In this document: piece by piece, positions 1 to 7,429 of the stretch
How positions within the stretch are numbered: the first letter of the stretch is position 1
Layout: every line of letters begins with the position of its first letter
IMG/VR virus record: IMGVR_UViG_3300006802_000087
Location: 1-64,000 of that record
Strand: one strand, 5' to 3'
Source: a virus
DNA: 64,000 bases
Translations under genes and position numbers: made by a program
The notes under the pieces: model-generated
What the model was told of the DNA's origin: nothing
What the model saw: the letters and a program-made list of their open reading frames with translations, nothing else
Databases searched by the model: none

Positions 1-1374
1 ATTAAAGAGTCAGCGAGTAGAACTGCCGAAGAAGCAGGTGATGGAACTACAACAGCAACCGTCCTCGCCCAGTATATTTATAATGAAGGCCTTAAATACA
101 AAACTGCCGGGTTTGATGTTGCACTTCTAAAAGAAGGTATTGAATATGCACGCGATCAAGTTATTGATAATATCAGATCACAAGCATCTGAGGTAGGTTC
201 ACAAAAAGATCTTCTTAAAGTTGCAACAATATCAGCAAATGGTGAAGAAGAGATAGCAAAATTAATTGTTAATGCAATTGAAGCCGCAGGTCCAGACGGG
301 CATGTTATTGTAGAAGAGGCAAAGGGATTTAGCAGTTCCCTCACAGTTGTCGAAGGCTTCCAAATGGAACGAGGCTTTTTGTCTCCTTATTTTGTAACAG
401 ATAAAAATAAAATGGTTACAGAATTTAAAAAACCATTGATACTAATGGCTGACAGAAGTTTTACATCTATTCGAGAATTAATGAAACCACTCGAAATAGC
501 GTTGGAAATGGGAAGACCTATTGTGGTTATCGCCAATGAAATTGAAGGTGATGCAATGCAAGGTTTGGTTTTAAATAGAACAAAAGGGTCACTTCAAGTT
601 GCTGCGATTAAGTCACCAGGTTTTGGTGGGACAAGACATGACATGTTATTAGATCTAGAGTCGATTATCGGCGGTAAAGTAATAGATAGTGGTTTTGACA
701 TGACATCTTTTGAAATGGAAATGTTTGGTACATGTAAAAAAATTGTTATCCAAAAGTCTAAAACACTTATCATTAATGATGATAAAAAAACAGACACTGC
801 GCAAGACAGAATGAAAACAATTAAAGAACGATTAAATTATCCTGGGCTCACTAACGAAGAGAGGGCAGTTTTACGTTATCGACTACAACAACTTTCTGGA
901 GGTATTGCGATTTTAAGAGTAGGTGCAGCAACTGAATCAGAACTTATTGAAAGATATGACAGAGTTGATGATGCTCTCCATGCAACGCGTGCTGCAATTG
1001 AAGAAGGCGTGCTGCCAGGCGGAGGGATTGCTTTGTACGCAGCTTCAGACAATATCAAGGATATTACAAAGGACATGTTAGAAGAGGATTTTAAGACAGG
1101 ATATCAGCTCTTAAAGAATGCATGCGCGCAACCCTTTAGACAAATTTTAACGAATGCTGGGTTAAATCATACAAAAATAATGTCAAATATAAGATCAAAA
1201 AATGCAACAGGCTATGATGTAAGAAACAAAAGATTTGGAGATATGTTTGAATTAGGTGTGCTAGACCCTGCAAAAGTATCTCGTTGTGCGCTTGAAAATG
1301 CTGTGTCAGCTTCAACAATGTTGTTGCTTGCAGATTGCTCACTTATTGAAGTTAAAACAAATTTATCAGAATAG
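1..1374 (+). CDS. groL: GroEL-type chaperonin (5' partial)
   Basis: Group I chaperonin subunit that folds proteins in an ATP-driven ring. The frame is open from the first base, so the N-terminus (about 73 residues by comparison with E. coli GroEL) lies upstream. Seen: ATP-binding AGDGTTTATVLAQ at nt 34-72, FQMERGFLSPYF at about nt 358-393, a complete apical domain, LSGGIAILRVGAATE, and RVDDALHATRA (nt 961-993) with the ATPase aspartate equivalent to E. coli D398, then GVLPGGGIAL. The C-terminus ends TNLSE without a GGM tail. No GroES is visible in the window. Phage GroELs are usually thought to help fold virion proteins; that role is inferred here. Confidence 0.97.
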   Translation: MKESASRTAEEAGDGTTTATVLAQYIYNEGLKYKTAGFDVALLKEGIEYARDQVIDNIRSQASEVGSQKDLLKVATISANGEEEIAKLIVNAIEAAGPDGHVIVEEAKGFSSSLTVVEGFQMERGFLSPYFVTDKNKMVTEFKKPLILMADRSFTSIRELMKPLEIALEMGRPIVVIANEIEGDAMQGLVLNRTKGSLQVAAIKSPGFGGTRHDMLLDLESIIGGKVIDSGFDMTSFEMEMFGTCKKIVIQKSKTLIINDDKKTDTAQDRMKTIKERLNYPGLTNEERAVLRYRLQQLSGGIAILRVGAATESELIERYDRVDDALHATRAAIEEGVLPGGGIALYAASDNIKDITKDMLEEDFKTGYQLLKNACAQPFRQILTNAGLNHTKIMSNIRSKNATGYDVRNKRFGDMFELGVLDPAKVSRCALENAVSASTMLLLADCSLIEVKTNLSE

Positions 1375-1404
1375 TTATACATCGTATTGTTAATGTAGGT
1401 AAAT

Positions 1405-1734
1405 ATGTCTGAATATAAACTTCAAAGAAAAATAGCTACTGCCATTGTCACACTCAAAATTGAAAATGAAACCCATGTTCCAGACTTAATGACAAGGATT
1501 CGAATATTACCAGGCGTGGCTGTAGTTGGTCAAAAAGATAAGGTTGCAAGATTTTCAGATGGTGATGGAAGACTTAAGTTAAGCATAAAGTTTTTACCAC
1601 AATCTGAAGAGATATACTCGAGTCTTAAAGACATGTCCGGTCTAGTTAAAAAGTTACCTGGTGTAAAATCAATAGGTATTGAGAGTTTTAATAAGCGAAC
1701 AATTACAATGCAAGGTAAAAAAATAATTTTTTAA
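1405..1734 (+). CDS. Hypothetical protein next to groEL
   Basis: 109 residues, start ATG after a weak purine stretch. Alternating beta and helical segments (TAIVTLKIE, VPDLMTRIRILPGVAVVG, LKLSIKFLP, SSLKDMSGLVKKLPGV, KSIGIESF) suggest a ferredoxin-like beta-alpha-beta fold, but I do not recognise the family. It lies 30 bp after groEL and before the Hsp20 promoter, so it is probably co-transcribed with groEL. Confidence 0.75.
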   Translation: MSEYKLQRKIATAIVTLKIENETHVPDLMTRIRILPGVAVVGQKDKVARFSDGDGRLKLSIKFLPQSEEIYSSLKDMSGLVKKLPGVKSIGIESFNKRTITMQGKKIIF

Positions 1735-1763
1735 TGTAATTCTTGTTTTTTTTGGCTTATAAT
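1735..1763 (+). promoter_or_regulatory. Promoter of the Hsp20 gene
   Basis: TGTAAT at 1735-1740 and TATAAT at 1758-1763. The spacer is 17 nt, one longer than at most other sites in the window. The start codon follows 27 nt after the -10 box. Confidence 0.55.
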
Positions 1764-1790
1764 ACTATTAAGCTTTCAAAGGAGGACATT

Positions 1791-2195
1791 ATGAGCTTAT
1801 ATTATAGTAAAAGTGATGATTTATTCAATACTTTTTTTGGAGATTCTAAACTTAAGTTTGGCAATTATTCAAGTTCAAAATTTAACGTGTATACAAAAAA
1901 GAACTCGACCGGTATTTTTATTGAAGTGTTGCTTCCTGGTTTTTCGAAGTCTGATATTTCATTAAAAACAAATGGTGAGACATTTACAATTGAATGTAAA
2001 AACTCAACAGTATCTAATGATCGAGAATATACTACACAACAATTTAATTCTCTAGAGAGATTTAAAAGAACATGGAACGTTCCAAAAAATTTTGACGTTG
2101 AAAACATTACAGCGTCGTATGATTCAGGCATTTTGACATTGTTTTTGCCAGAGTTTAAAAGAACTAGTTCATCTCGAACTATTAAAATTGATTAA
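1791..2195 (+). CDS. Small heat-shock protein (Hsp20 / alpha-crystallin)
   Basis: 134-residue holdase-type chaperone. The alpha-crystallin domain covers roughly residues 28-125: FNVYTKKNSTGIFIEVLLPGF starts it, FKRTWNVP and ITASYDSGILTLFLP (A-x4-G-I-L signature) end it. The start at 1791 is chosen because GGAGG (1781-1785) sits 5 nt before it; a longer in-frame reading from 1743 would run through the promoter. Phage Hsp20 genes are common in marine myoviruses. With groEL upstream and sigma downstream it forms a stress and transcription cluster. Confidence 0.93.
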   Translation: MSLYYSKSDDLFNTFFGDSKLKFGNYSSSKFNVYTKKNSTGIFIEVLLPGFSKSDISLKTNGETFTIECKNSTVSNDREYTTQQFNSLERFKRTWNVPKNFDVENITASYDSGILTLFLPEFKRTSSSRTIKID

Positions 2196-2215
2196 ATTAA
2201 TTAATTTTTAAGTAT

Positions 2216-2255
2216 AATTGCGTGGTTTGTTAAAAAATGTAACGGCCGCGCAATT
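2216..2255 (+). promoter_or_regulatory. Inverted repeat over the sigma-gene promoter
   Basis: AATTGCGTGG (2216-2225) pairs with CCGCGCAATT (2246-2255): ten base pairs with one G-U and a 20-nt loop. The -35 box (2238-2243) lies inside the loop. It could be an operator, or a terminator for the Hsp20 gene, though no T-run follows it directly. Confidence 0.5.
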
Positions 2256-2265
2256 ATTGTATAAT
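2238..2265 (+). promoter_or_regulatory. Promoter of the sigma factor gene
   Basis: TGTAAC 2238-2243, 16-nt spacer, TATAAT 2260-2265. The start codon is 40 nt downstream. Confidence 0.75.
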
Positions 2266-2304
2266 AATTAAGTAACCTATTAATTCTTAAGGAGAAAATA
2301 ACTT

Positions 2305-3039
2305 ATGTCACAAAACTTAGAAAGCTATTTTAGTTCAATAAAAAACAATACACGGCTATTAACAAAAGAAGAAGAAATATCTTTGGCAAAAAGAATTGAA
2401 AAAGGAGATAAACGCGCAAGAGATATTATGATTGAATCAAACCTTAGACTAGCAATATCTATTGCAAAAAAATATGCAAAATACGGTGGTAGTTTAGAAG
2501 ACTTAATTCAGGAAAGTAATATTGGTTTAATAACTGCAGTTGATAAATTCGATTGGCGAAAAGGTAATAAATTTTCTACTTATGCAACATGGTGGATTCG
2601 ACAGGCAGTTACACGTAGCTTGACGTCTGAAAGCACACTTTTAAAAGTTCCTTCTCATACACTCGCAAATTCTAGAAAGATTTGGCAATTTAAACAAGAT
2701 TACAGTGAAGAATTCGGTCGAGAACCTTCTATTGATGAAATCTGTACAGCCTTTGATCTTTCAGAAAAACATGTTAAAAATGCCATGGCTTCCTCTAAAG
2801 CAAAATTTACCTCTTCTTTAGATATGCAAATTGGTGATGAAGGAAACAGGACTTTAGCTGACATCATTCCAGATAACAATCAATCCATAGAAGAAATTAT
2901 AGACAATAAAAAAATAAAAGAATGTATATTAAACGCCCTTAAATCTTTGACAAAAAGAGAAGAACTAGTCTTAAGGTTAAGATTTGGTCTTGATGACTTA
3001 ACTGATGATGATGATAATATTTGCACAATTAACAACTAA
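2305..3039 (+). CDS. RNA polymerase sigma-70 family factor lacking region 4.2
   Basis: 244 residues, SD AAGGAG. Directs host RNA polymerase to chosen promoters. Region 1.2 is at 5-30, region 2 at about 45-105 (NLRLAISIAKKYAKYGG, LIQESNIGLITAVDKF, FSTYATWWIRQAV), and region 3 at about 115-165. Region 4.1 follows (LTKREELVLRLRFGLDDLTD), then the protein ends in DDDDNICTINN exactly where the region 4.2 helix-turn-helix normally begins. Only the -10 and extended -10 contacts would therefore be intact. The next gene encodes a free-standing HTH-like protein, which may supply the missing -35 reader. A truncation by mutation is the alternative. Confidence 0.93.
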   Translation: MSQNLESYFSSIKNNTRLLTKEEEISLAKRIEKGDKRARDIMIESNLRLAISIAKKYAKYGGSLEDLIQESNIGLITAVDKFDWRKGNKFSTYATWWIRQAVTRSLTSESTLLKVPSHTLANSRKIWQFKQDYSEEFGREPSIDEICTAFDLSEKHVKNAMASSKAKFTSSLDMQIGDEGNRTLADIIPDNNQSIEEIIDNKKIKECILNALKSLTKREELVLRLRFGLDDLTDDDDNICTINN

Positions 3040-3065
3040 CTTATAATAACAAAAAAGGAGAAAAC

Positions 3066-3338
3066 ATGTCTATGCCTAAAGGATTTAAAAGCGAAACAGG
3101 ATATGGTACATCAAAACAATTTGAAGGGAAAACCTATCATGAAATTGCCAAAATTATGAATGAAGCCGGTTTTAAAATGAATCACTCAACAGCAAGAAAT
3201 CTATTTGTAAATGCTTTAATCAAGGTTGCTGATGAAATCACAACTCTTTACAATCAAGATCATAAAAAAGAAGATCTTAAAAAATTAGCAATCAATCCAG
3301 ATTTTCAAGAGTCAGTAAGGGATTTTATGGATACTTAG
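3066..3338 (+). CDS. Small HTH protein, possible detached sigma region 4
   Basis: 90 residues with SD AAAGGAG. The segment GKTYHEIAKIMNEAGFKMNHSTARNLF (about residues 21-48) reads like the region 4.2 pattern 'YTLEEIAKxLGxSRERVRQI', followed by a helix (VNALIKVADEI). It starts 27 bp after the truncated sigma gene, in a different frame. Similar small proteins occur in marine T4-like phages as I recall. DNA binding is inferred from the motif only. Confidence 0.8.
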   Translation: MSMPKGFKSETGYGTSKQFEGKTYHEIAKIMNEAGFKMNHSTARNLFVNALIKVADEITTLYNQDHKKEDLKKLAINPDFQESVRDFMDT

Positions 3339-3342
3339 TATT

Positions 3343-3594
3343 ATGACCTTTAAAACAACATCCAACATTATCATTAATGATTTAAATTTTAGAACATCAG
3401 TTTTAGAATCACTAGATTGGGATGAGCTAGTATGCAATGATTTTTTTATATACTTAGAACAGAGTCTAGAAAACAACCTCTCAATTGAGGAATTGTTTTC
3501 AGACATTATAAGTCTTTATAATAAAAATCTGGCAATAATTATCAAGGATGTATTTGAAGAAGTATATTATAATTACTCAGAGGAGAAGTCTTGA
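3343..3594 (+). CDS. Hypothetical protein
   Basis: 83 residues, acidic and largely helical, no recognised motif. It starts 5 bp after the HTH gene. Its stop overlaps the TTG start of the next gene, which argues for translational coupling. Confidence 0.7.
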   Translation: MTFKTTSNIIINDLNFRTSVLESLDWDELVCNDFFIYLEQSLENNLSIEELFSDIISLYNKNLAIIIKDVFEEVYYNYSEEKS

Positions 3595-3887
3595 TAACAC
3601 TAGAAAGTATACTAAAAAGAAATAAAAAAACTTTATTGTCGTTTATTCAAAAAAATAAATTAACGTCTTATGATGATTTAATACAATATTGTAAACGACG
3701 AAAATTTATTCCTTGCAAAGAGGAAGATTATAATAAAGTTTTAGATGGTAAAAATGAAAAACAAAGATCTGATTGGAATAAGAAGAGCACTGGCGGGGAA
3801 ACTAGTAAAGCACAAAAAAAGCGAAAAGCTAGGAATAGTTCTAAAAGAAAACAAGATACACCCAAATTACCTGATAGTAATGTCTAA
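3591..3887 (+). CDS. Hypothetical basic protein (TTG start)
   Basis: 98 residues. TTG start with GAGGAG 5 nt upstream, overlapping the previous stop (TTGA). The N-terminal half (LESILKRNKKTLLSFIQKNKLTSYDDLIQYCKRRKFIPC) is well-formed helix. The C-terminal third is lysine/arginine/serine-rich and overlaps the next gene in another frame. The overlapping part may be only tolerated sequence. Confidence 0.65.
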   Translation: MITLESILKRNKKTLLSFIQKNKLTSYDDLIQYCKRRKFIPCKEEDYNKVLDGKNEKQRSDWNKKSTGGETSKAQKKRKARNSSKRKQDTPKLPDSNV

Positions 3888-3945
3888 TGGTAAAATTGAA
3901 GATTGGCATATTTTATCAATCGAACGAGATACTTATGCTATATAA
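3745..3945 (+). CDS. Small SH3/KOW-like protein overlapping the previous gene
   Basis: 66 residues. The pattern AGKLVKHKKSEKLGIVLKENK...YLIVMSNGKIEDW matches a small beta-barrel type seen again at 4305, 42606 and 48449 (G-x-V/L-V, G-I-V, N-G-K-I). It shares 143 nt with the 3591 gene in a different frame, an unusually deep overlap here. SD is weak; the second methionine (3754) is an alternative start. Confidence 0.65.
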   Translation: MVKMKNKDLIGIRRALAGKLVKHKKSEKLGIVLKENKIHPNYLIVMSNGKIEDWHILSIERDTYAI

Positions 3946-3963
3946 TATTTATAGGAGTTAATT

Positions 3964-4302
3964 ATGTCTCAAAGTTGGCCCAAACCAGGCGTAGGTCATG
4001 TAGGTGAATATCAAGTATCAGGTCATGTCTTGCCAATAACAGGCTCGTCTGCTATTATTAATTTAAACTATTTAGCCAGTTCAATTACTGTTTCAGCAGT
4101 AGGCGGCACAGCTGAGATTACATTTTATGATAGCGGAAGCAATGCAGTCGGACACACTGTCCCTTCAGATGGAACTATACGATTTACTGGTAAATTCAAA
4201 AAGTTTAAAGTTGCATCTCCTGGAGACGCACTGGTTGAACTTACAAACATACCTGCTTCAAGCTATAATGCACCAATATTTACTGATCTGTTTACAGGGT
4301 AA
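3964..4302 (+). CDS. Probable virion protein (YQVSG family)
   Basis: 112 residues, SD AGGAG. Opens with WPKPGVGHVGEYQVSGHVLP, then is beta-rich and Gly/Ser/Thr-rich with few charges, typical of head decoration or fibre proteins. The opening matches in pattern the start of the 16470 protein (GLGYVPSYQASAVP), so they are probably paralogous. The precise structural role is unknown. Confidence 0.75.
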   Translation: MSQSWPKPGVGHVGEYQVSGHVLPITGSSAIINLNYLASSITVSAVGGTAEITFYDSGSNAVGHTVPSDGTIRFTGKFKKFKVASPGDALVELTNIPASSYNAPIFTDLFTG

Positions 4303-4304
4303 AA

Positions 4305-4532
4305 ATGCCCTATAAAGTCGGCGACTTAGTTACAGTCAGAGAAAGGGGAGCATTGTCGTCTGACAATGCTTTTTCTTTTGGTATTGTCATTAAAGTTGAA
4401 GATATTGCAAAAACAAAAATATTAGATGATATGTGGAATACTAAAATATTTGAAAGGAAAACTTTGTACAAAGTAATTACAAACGGTAAAATTAAAACAT
4501 TAGATAACTACTTAATCAAAGGAAAAGCATGA
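4305..4532 (+). CDS. Small SH3/KOW-like protein
   Basis: 75 residues: YKVGDLVTVRERG, FGIVIKVEDI, YKVITNGKIKTL. The beta-barrel pattern recalls small phage proteins of unknown role. It starts 3 bp after the virion protein and overlaps the next start by 4 bp. Confidence 0.7.
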   Translation: MPYKVGDLVTVRERGALSSDNAFSFGIVIKVEDIAKTKILDDMWNTKIFERKTLYKVITNGKIKTLDNYLIKGKA

Positions 4533-5116
4533 ATATTTTTATTCTAGATCATGATCCTGCTAAAGCAGCAGAGTACCACTGCAATAAACACGTTGTCAAA
4601 ATGATATTAGAAGCAGGACAAATGTTGTGTGCAGCTCACTGGCTTCACCTACTTAAAAATTATTATGATGGTGATATAACAGATTTTAAGAGAGTGCGTG
4701 ATATACAAACGTGGCTTTATAAAAATACACACCCTCTCGAGCAACCACCTTGGAAATTATCACATATGCGTCACCCGTGCACGATTTGGACAAATGAATC
4801 ATATTCAAACTATATGTGGCACTGGCAATTAGGCGTATCACTTTGCAAAGAATATACAAAAAGATATAAAAAGGTTCATAAATCAGAAGTAGTATTAGAC
4901 TGGCTAGGTAAAAATACACCTCGTCTAATGAAAGATAAAGGGCTCACACCTTTTGCAATTTGTATGAAAGAAGAATATAAAGTGGGAGTCGATCCTATAC
5001 AAAGTTATCGTTCCTATTATATTAAAGATAAAGTTAGATTTGCTAAATGGGAGCCAAGATCAAATACTCCTGTCTGGTTTAAAACAGGAGTTCAAAATGA
5101 AAAAAACAAGCATTAG
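4529..5116 (+). CDS. Conserved T4-like phage protein of unknown function
   Basis: 195 residues. Hallmarks: NIFILDHDPAKAAEYHCNKHVVKMILE, conserved His/Trp patches (HPLEQPPWKLSHMRHPCTIW), KKVHKSEVVLDWL, TPFAICM, SYRSYYIKDK...WFKTG. This protein is widespread in T4-like marine phages as I recall, but has no established function. The invariant His, Cys and Trp residues suggest an enzyme or a metal site. Confidence 0.85.
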   Translation: MNIFILDHDPAKAAEYHCNKHVVKMILEAGQMLCAAHWLHLLKNYYDGDITDFKRVRDIQTWLYKNTHPLEQPPWKLSHMRHPCTIWTNESYSNYMWHWQLGVSLCKEYTKRYKKVHKSEVVLDWLGKNTPRLMKDKGLTPFAICMKEEYKVGVDPIQSYRSYYIKDKVRFAKWEPRSNTPVWFKTGVQNEKNKH

Positions 5117-5297
5117 CCAAGAAGAGATTAATAGACTAGTAGAGATTAGAAGCTTTTTGATTAAAAATCACAGTCGTTACAGAGATTACAAAAGCAATAA
5201 AAATGCTATCATGAAAGAAACAGATCATATTTTAGTCGTTGAAAAAGCGATTAAAGATCTAGATCAATTTTTAAAAGAATACGTAGACTTTAAATAA
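5097..5297 (+). CDS. Small helical hypothetical protein
   Basis: 66 residues from the ATG at 5097, which has CAGGAG 6 nt upstream. It overlaps the end of the previous gene by 20 bp. All-helical and highly charged (SISQEEINRLVEIRSFLIK..., VVEKAIKDLDQFLKEYVDF). A terminator follows. Confidence 0.7.
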   Translation: MKKTSISQEEINRLVEIRSFLIKNHSRYRDYKSNKNAIMKETDHILVVEKAIKDLDQFLKEYVDFK

Positions 5298-5320
5298 TAT
5301 AGATGTTTTTATTATAGAAG

Positions 5321-5350
5321 CCTTGATAATTATTTTATCGAGGTTTTTTT
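5321..5350 (+). terminator. Intrinsic terminator
   Basis: CCTTGAT (5321-5327) pairs with ATCGAGG (5337-5343) with one G-U pair, followed by seven T (5344-5350). The 3' arm also contains the GAGG that is the only SD for the TTG start at 5349. Confidence 0.75.
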
Positions 5351-5864
5351 GCGTTTTCTAAGAGATAAATTTAAATATATTGTTTATAGTTTTGTTTTGG
5401 GACTAAGCATCGGAATCTTTTTAAAAGGTGTTTATCAATACACTGCTAAACAACCATGCAGTTGGAAGTCTAAGCCAATCATTATTAATTGTATTGGCCC
5501 TGAACTTGAAGAAGAAACAATTCAAAGAGCAATTGAATTTTGGTCGTCTCATGGTGAACATGTTCTTTTTTATGAATATGACATGTCTAAATCAATATGC
5601 AATCAAACAACTAGACTAGATGGGTTTATTCTTCTTAAAAAAGATGATGGGTTTATAAAGGAAGATAATGTACTTGCGTCAACTAAAAGATACACAAGTT
5701 ATATTACAACAATAGTTGCTAGTGAAATATACTTTAAAGAAGGTACTTATAATATTATTCTATTACTAGAGCATGAGTTTGGTCATGCTTTTGGCTATAA
5801 TCATAAAAAAATACCCGGCAATATCATGCACCCTTATTATGACCTGATGGGTGAAAAATTTTAA
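5349..5864 (+). CDS. Membrane-anchored metzincin-like protease
   Basis: 171 residues. One N-terminal membrane segment (about 10-28, YIVYSFVLGLSIGIFLKGVY), then a soluble domain with the zinc site HEFGHAFGYNH (HExxHxxGxxH) near residue 139 and a Met-turn-like GNIMHP after it, as in matrixin-type (M10) metzincins. The domain probably faces the periplasm. The TTG start is chosen because GAGG lies 5 nt before it; the next possible starts fall inside the membrane segment. The start codon lies at the end of the terminator T-run, so expression may depend on read-through. A role in lysis or exclusion is only a guess. Confidence 0.8.
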   Translation: MRFLRDKFKYIVYSFVLGLSIGIFLKGVYQYTAKQPCSWKSKPIIINCIGPELEEETIQRAIEFWSSHGEHVLFYEYDMSKSICNQTTRLDGFILLKKDDGFIKEDNVLASTKRYTSYITTIVASEIYFKEGTYNIILLLEHEFGHAFGYNHKKIPGNIMHPYYDLMGEKF

Positions 5865-5865
5865 C

Positions 5866-6210
5866 CTATAAATAATATTGTACAGCTAATATAGACATTG
5901 CCAGAGCAACACTGAGTACGGTTTTAAGCGTAAACATTGTTTCGCCCATAAGATACCATGTAAGCATAGGAAAAACAAAATAAGATATTGCTGCTGCTAA
6001 AAATCTAACTGACCATAAGCTTTCCACGTTTTCATACGCAATTTTTGTACCGTACCAAAAAAATAAACCTGCAGGAGTACCAAAAAGAAGAGTTGCTAAA
6101 ATTGCTTTATCTTTCCAAAATTCCCATACAAACTGTGCATTTCCAGCAAACCATCCAAATACATGTCCAAGTATAAAGAGAAATGCAGATATCATAATTG
6201 GATTAATCAT
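5866..6210 (-). CDS. Small four-helix membrane protein
   Basis: 114 residues with about four hydrophobic helices (MISAFLFILGHVFGWFAG, ILATLLFGTPAGLFFWYG, FLAAAISYFVFPMLTWYLMG, TVLSVALAMSILAVQYYL). Resembles half of a drug/metabolite-type transporter; transport is not shown. Its ATG lies within the end of the upstream fibre gene (8-bp overlap), so the two are co-translated. Confidence 0.8.
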   Translation of the reverse strand: MINPIMISAFLFILGHVFGWFAGNAQFVWEFWKDKAILATLLFGTPAGLFFWYGTKIAYENVESLWSVRFLAAAISYFVFPMLTWYLMGETMFTLKTVLSVALAMSILAVQYYL

Positions 6211-7363
6211 AAGGATTGTATTTCACCACAGTTGTAAAATGTACTGTCTCAGTTCCTGCAAAGTCGCTTGCTAATTTAAGTCCCCATCCAATAACATCAC
6301 CTTCAGAAAATGTTGCTCCTTCTCCCATAAAATCAAATGTATAAACCTGCCAGGCGACGTCTCCATTTAATGCAACCTCAGCTGTTGGTGTCGAGCTGTA
6401 TGAATTAGTTGTTCCAGATCCTTTGTGAAAGGAGCATGTTAGATCTGTTGTAGAGAAGTCAGTATTTGCTTTAACTTGAACTTTAATAACCTCACCTGAA
6501 AATGGCATAATTTGAAAATTGACAGAAGAAGGTCCTACACGCTCAGTAAAAGAATCTTCTGAAGGAAAATAAATTCTATCATATCCTGTTGCTGGGTTTT
6601 GAAAAAGACCATGGTCGACAGAATATATTCCACCAAGAACAATATCACCATTTTGATCTGTTATTCCTGCTGAACCGGTTATTTGGGATATAGTTACAGA
6701 CTCACCTTTTTTACTAATAACTTTTGTCATGTCGTTAGCAGTGTACCCTGCATCAACAGCGGTTTGTTCACTTGATACGCTGTTATTAATGGTCACGTTT
6801 GCTTTTTGCGATGCACTTCTTGGGACAACATCTATATCGACTGTGACATTTCCGTATATGGTCGAAAGCGTTTTAAAAGCGAATATAAAACCTGCTGTGG
6901 TTGTTTCTTTTGTCCATATTTGTGGCTCTATATACCTGTTGCCATTATATTCTTCATCATAGGAAGTTGACCAACTTAGATCTGGGAGTGGATCACCTGA
7001 TCTTAAAGCAGCATTAAAGTTTACAATGTGTGTTTCTCCGGCATTTTGTGCAGTAATTCTTCCAATGACTTGATAGTTTTGACTATTTGCATCTGGTATA
7101 ATAGTCAAAACTTTTTGATACTCGTTTGCTGAAAAATAAGATCCATTTGCATTACCTAAGTAATACTGGTTAAATTTCATTGTATTTGAATTAAAATATT
7201 CTACAGTGTTGTAAGTTGAAACCCCTTCAACTGAAATGTCTGTGCTGATATTTGCGCTCCCAGTTACAATCAAGCCATGTATATCATCACCTGCAGTTCC
7301 GTCTATAATGACGCCTTCATTAAATCGAGCTGTTGATGCTCCCATATTTTTTATTCTTGCCAC
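6203..7363 (-). CDS. Probable tail fibre or virion adhesin
   Basis: 386 residues, GTG start with AGGAG 6 nt upstream on the minus strand. Beta-rich, Thr/Ser/Asn/Gly-rich, low in Cys and Lys. The N-terminus (MGASTARFNEGVIIDGTAGDD, then VTGSANIS) resembles repeat units of phage fibres. It is one of only three leftward genes in the window and is paired with a membrane protein. Host-recognition use is inferred from composition only. Confidence 0.75.
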   Translation of the reverse strand: MARIKNMGASTARFNEGVIIDGTAGDDIHGLIVTGSANISTDISVEGVSTYNTVEYFNSNTMKFNQYYLGNANGSYFSANEYQKVLTIIPDANSQNYQVIGRITAQNAGETHIVNFNAALRSGDPLPDLSWSTSYDEEYNGNRYIEPQIWTKETTTAGFIFAFKTLSTIYGNVTVDIDVVPRSASQKANVTINNSVSSEQTAVDAGYTANDMTKVISKKGESVTISQITGSAGITDQNGDIVLGGIYSVDHGLFQNPATGYDRIYFPSEDSFTERVGPSSVNFQIMPFSGEVIKVQVKANTDFSTTDLTCSFHKGSGTTNSYSSTPTAEVALNGDVAWQVYTFDFMGEGATFSEGDVIGWGLKLASDFAGTETVHFTTVVKYNPYD

Positions 7364-7429
7364 ATTATTCTCCTAATTGTTCTAGACTTTATTTATAATT
7401 ATAAACTAGATAACCAAAGGATAAAAAAC

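Noticed and set aside
1743-1790. Upstream start for Hsp20
   Set aside because: It would read through the promoter -10 box; the GGAGG-preceded ATG at 1791 matches normal Hsp20 length.
2305-3039. Sigma gene as a pseudogene from a frameshift
   Set aside because: I looked for region 4.2 sequence in the other two frames just after the stop and saw none; a proper SD and start for the next gene follow, so a split arrangement fits better.
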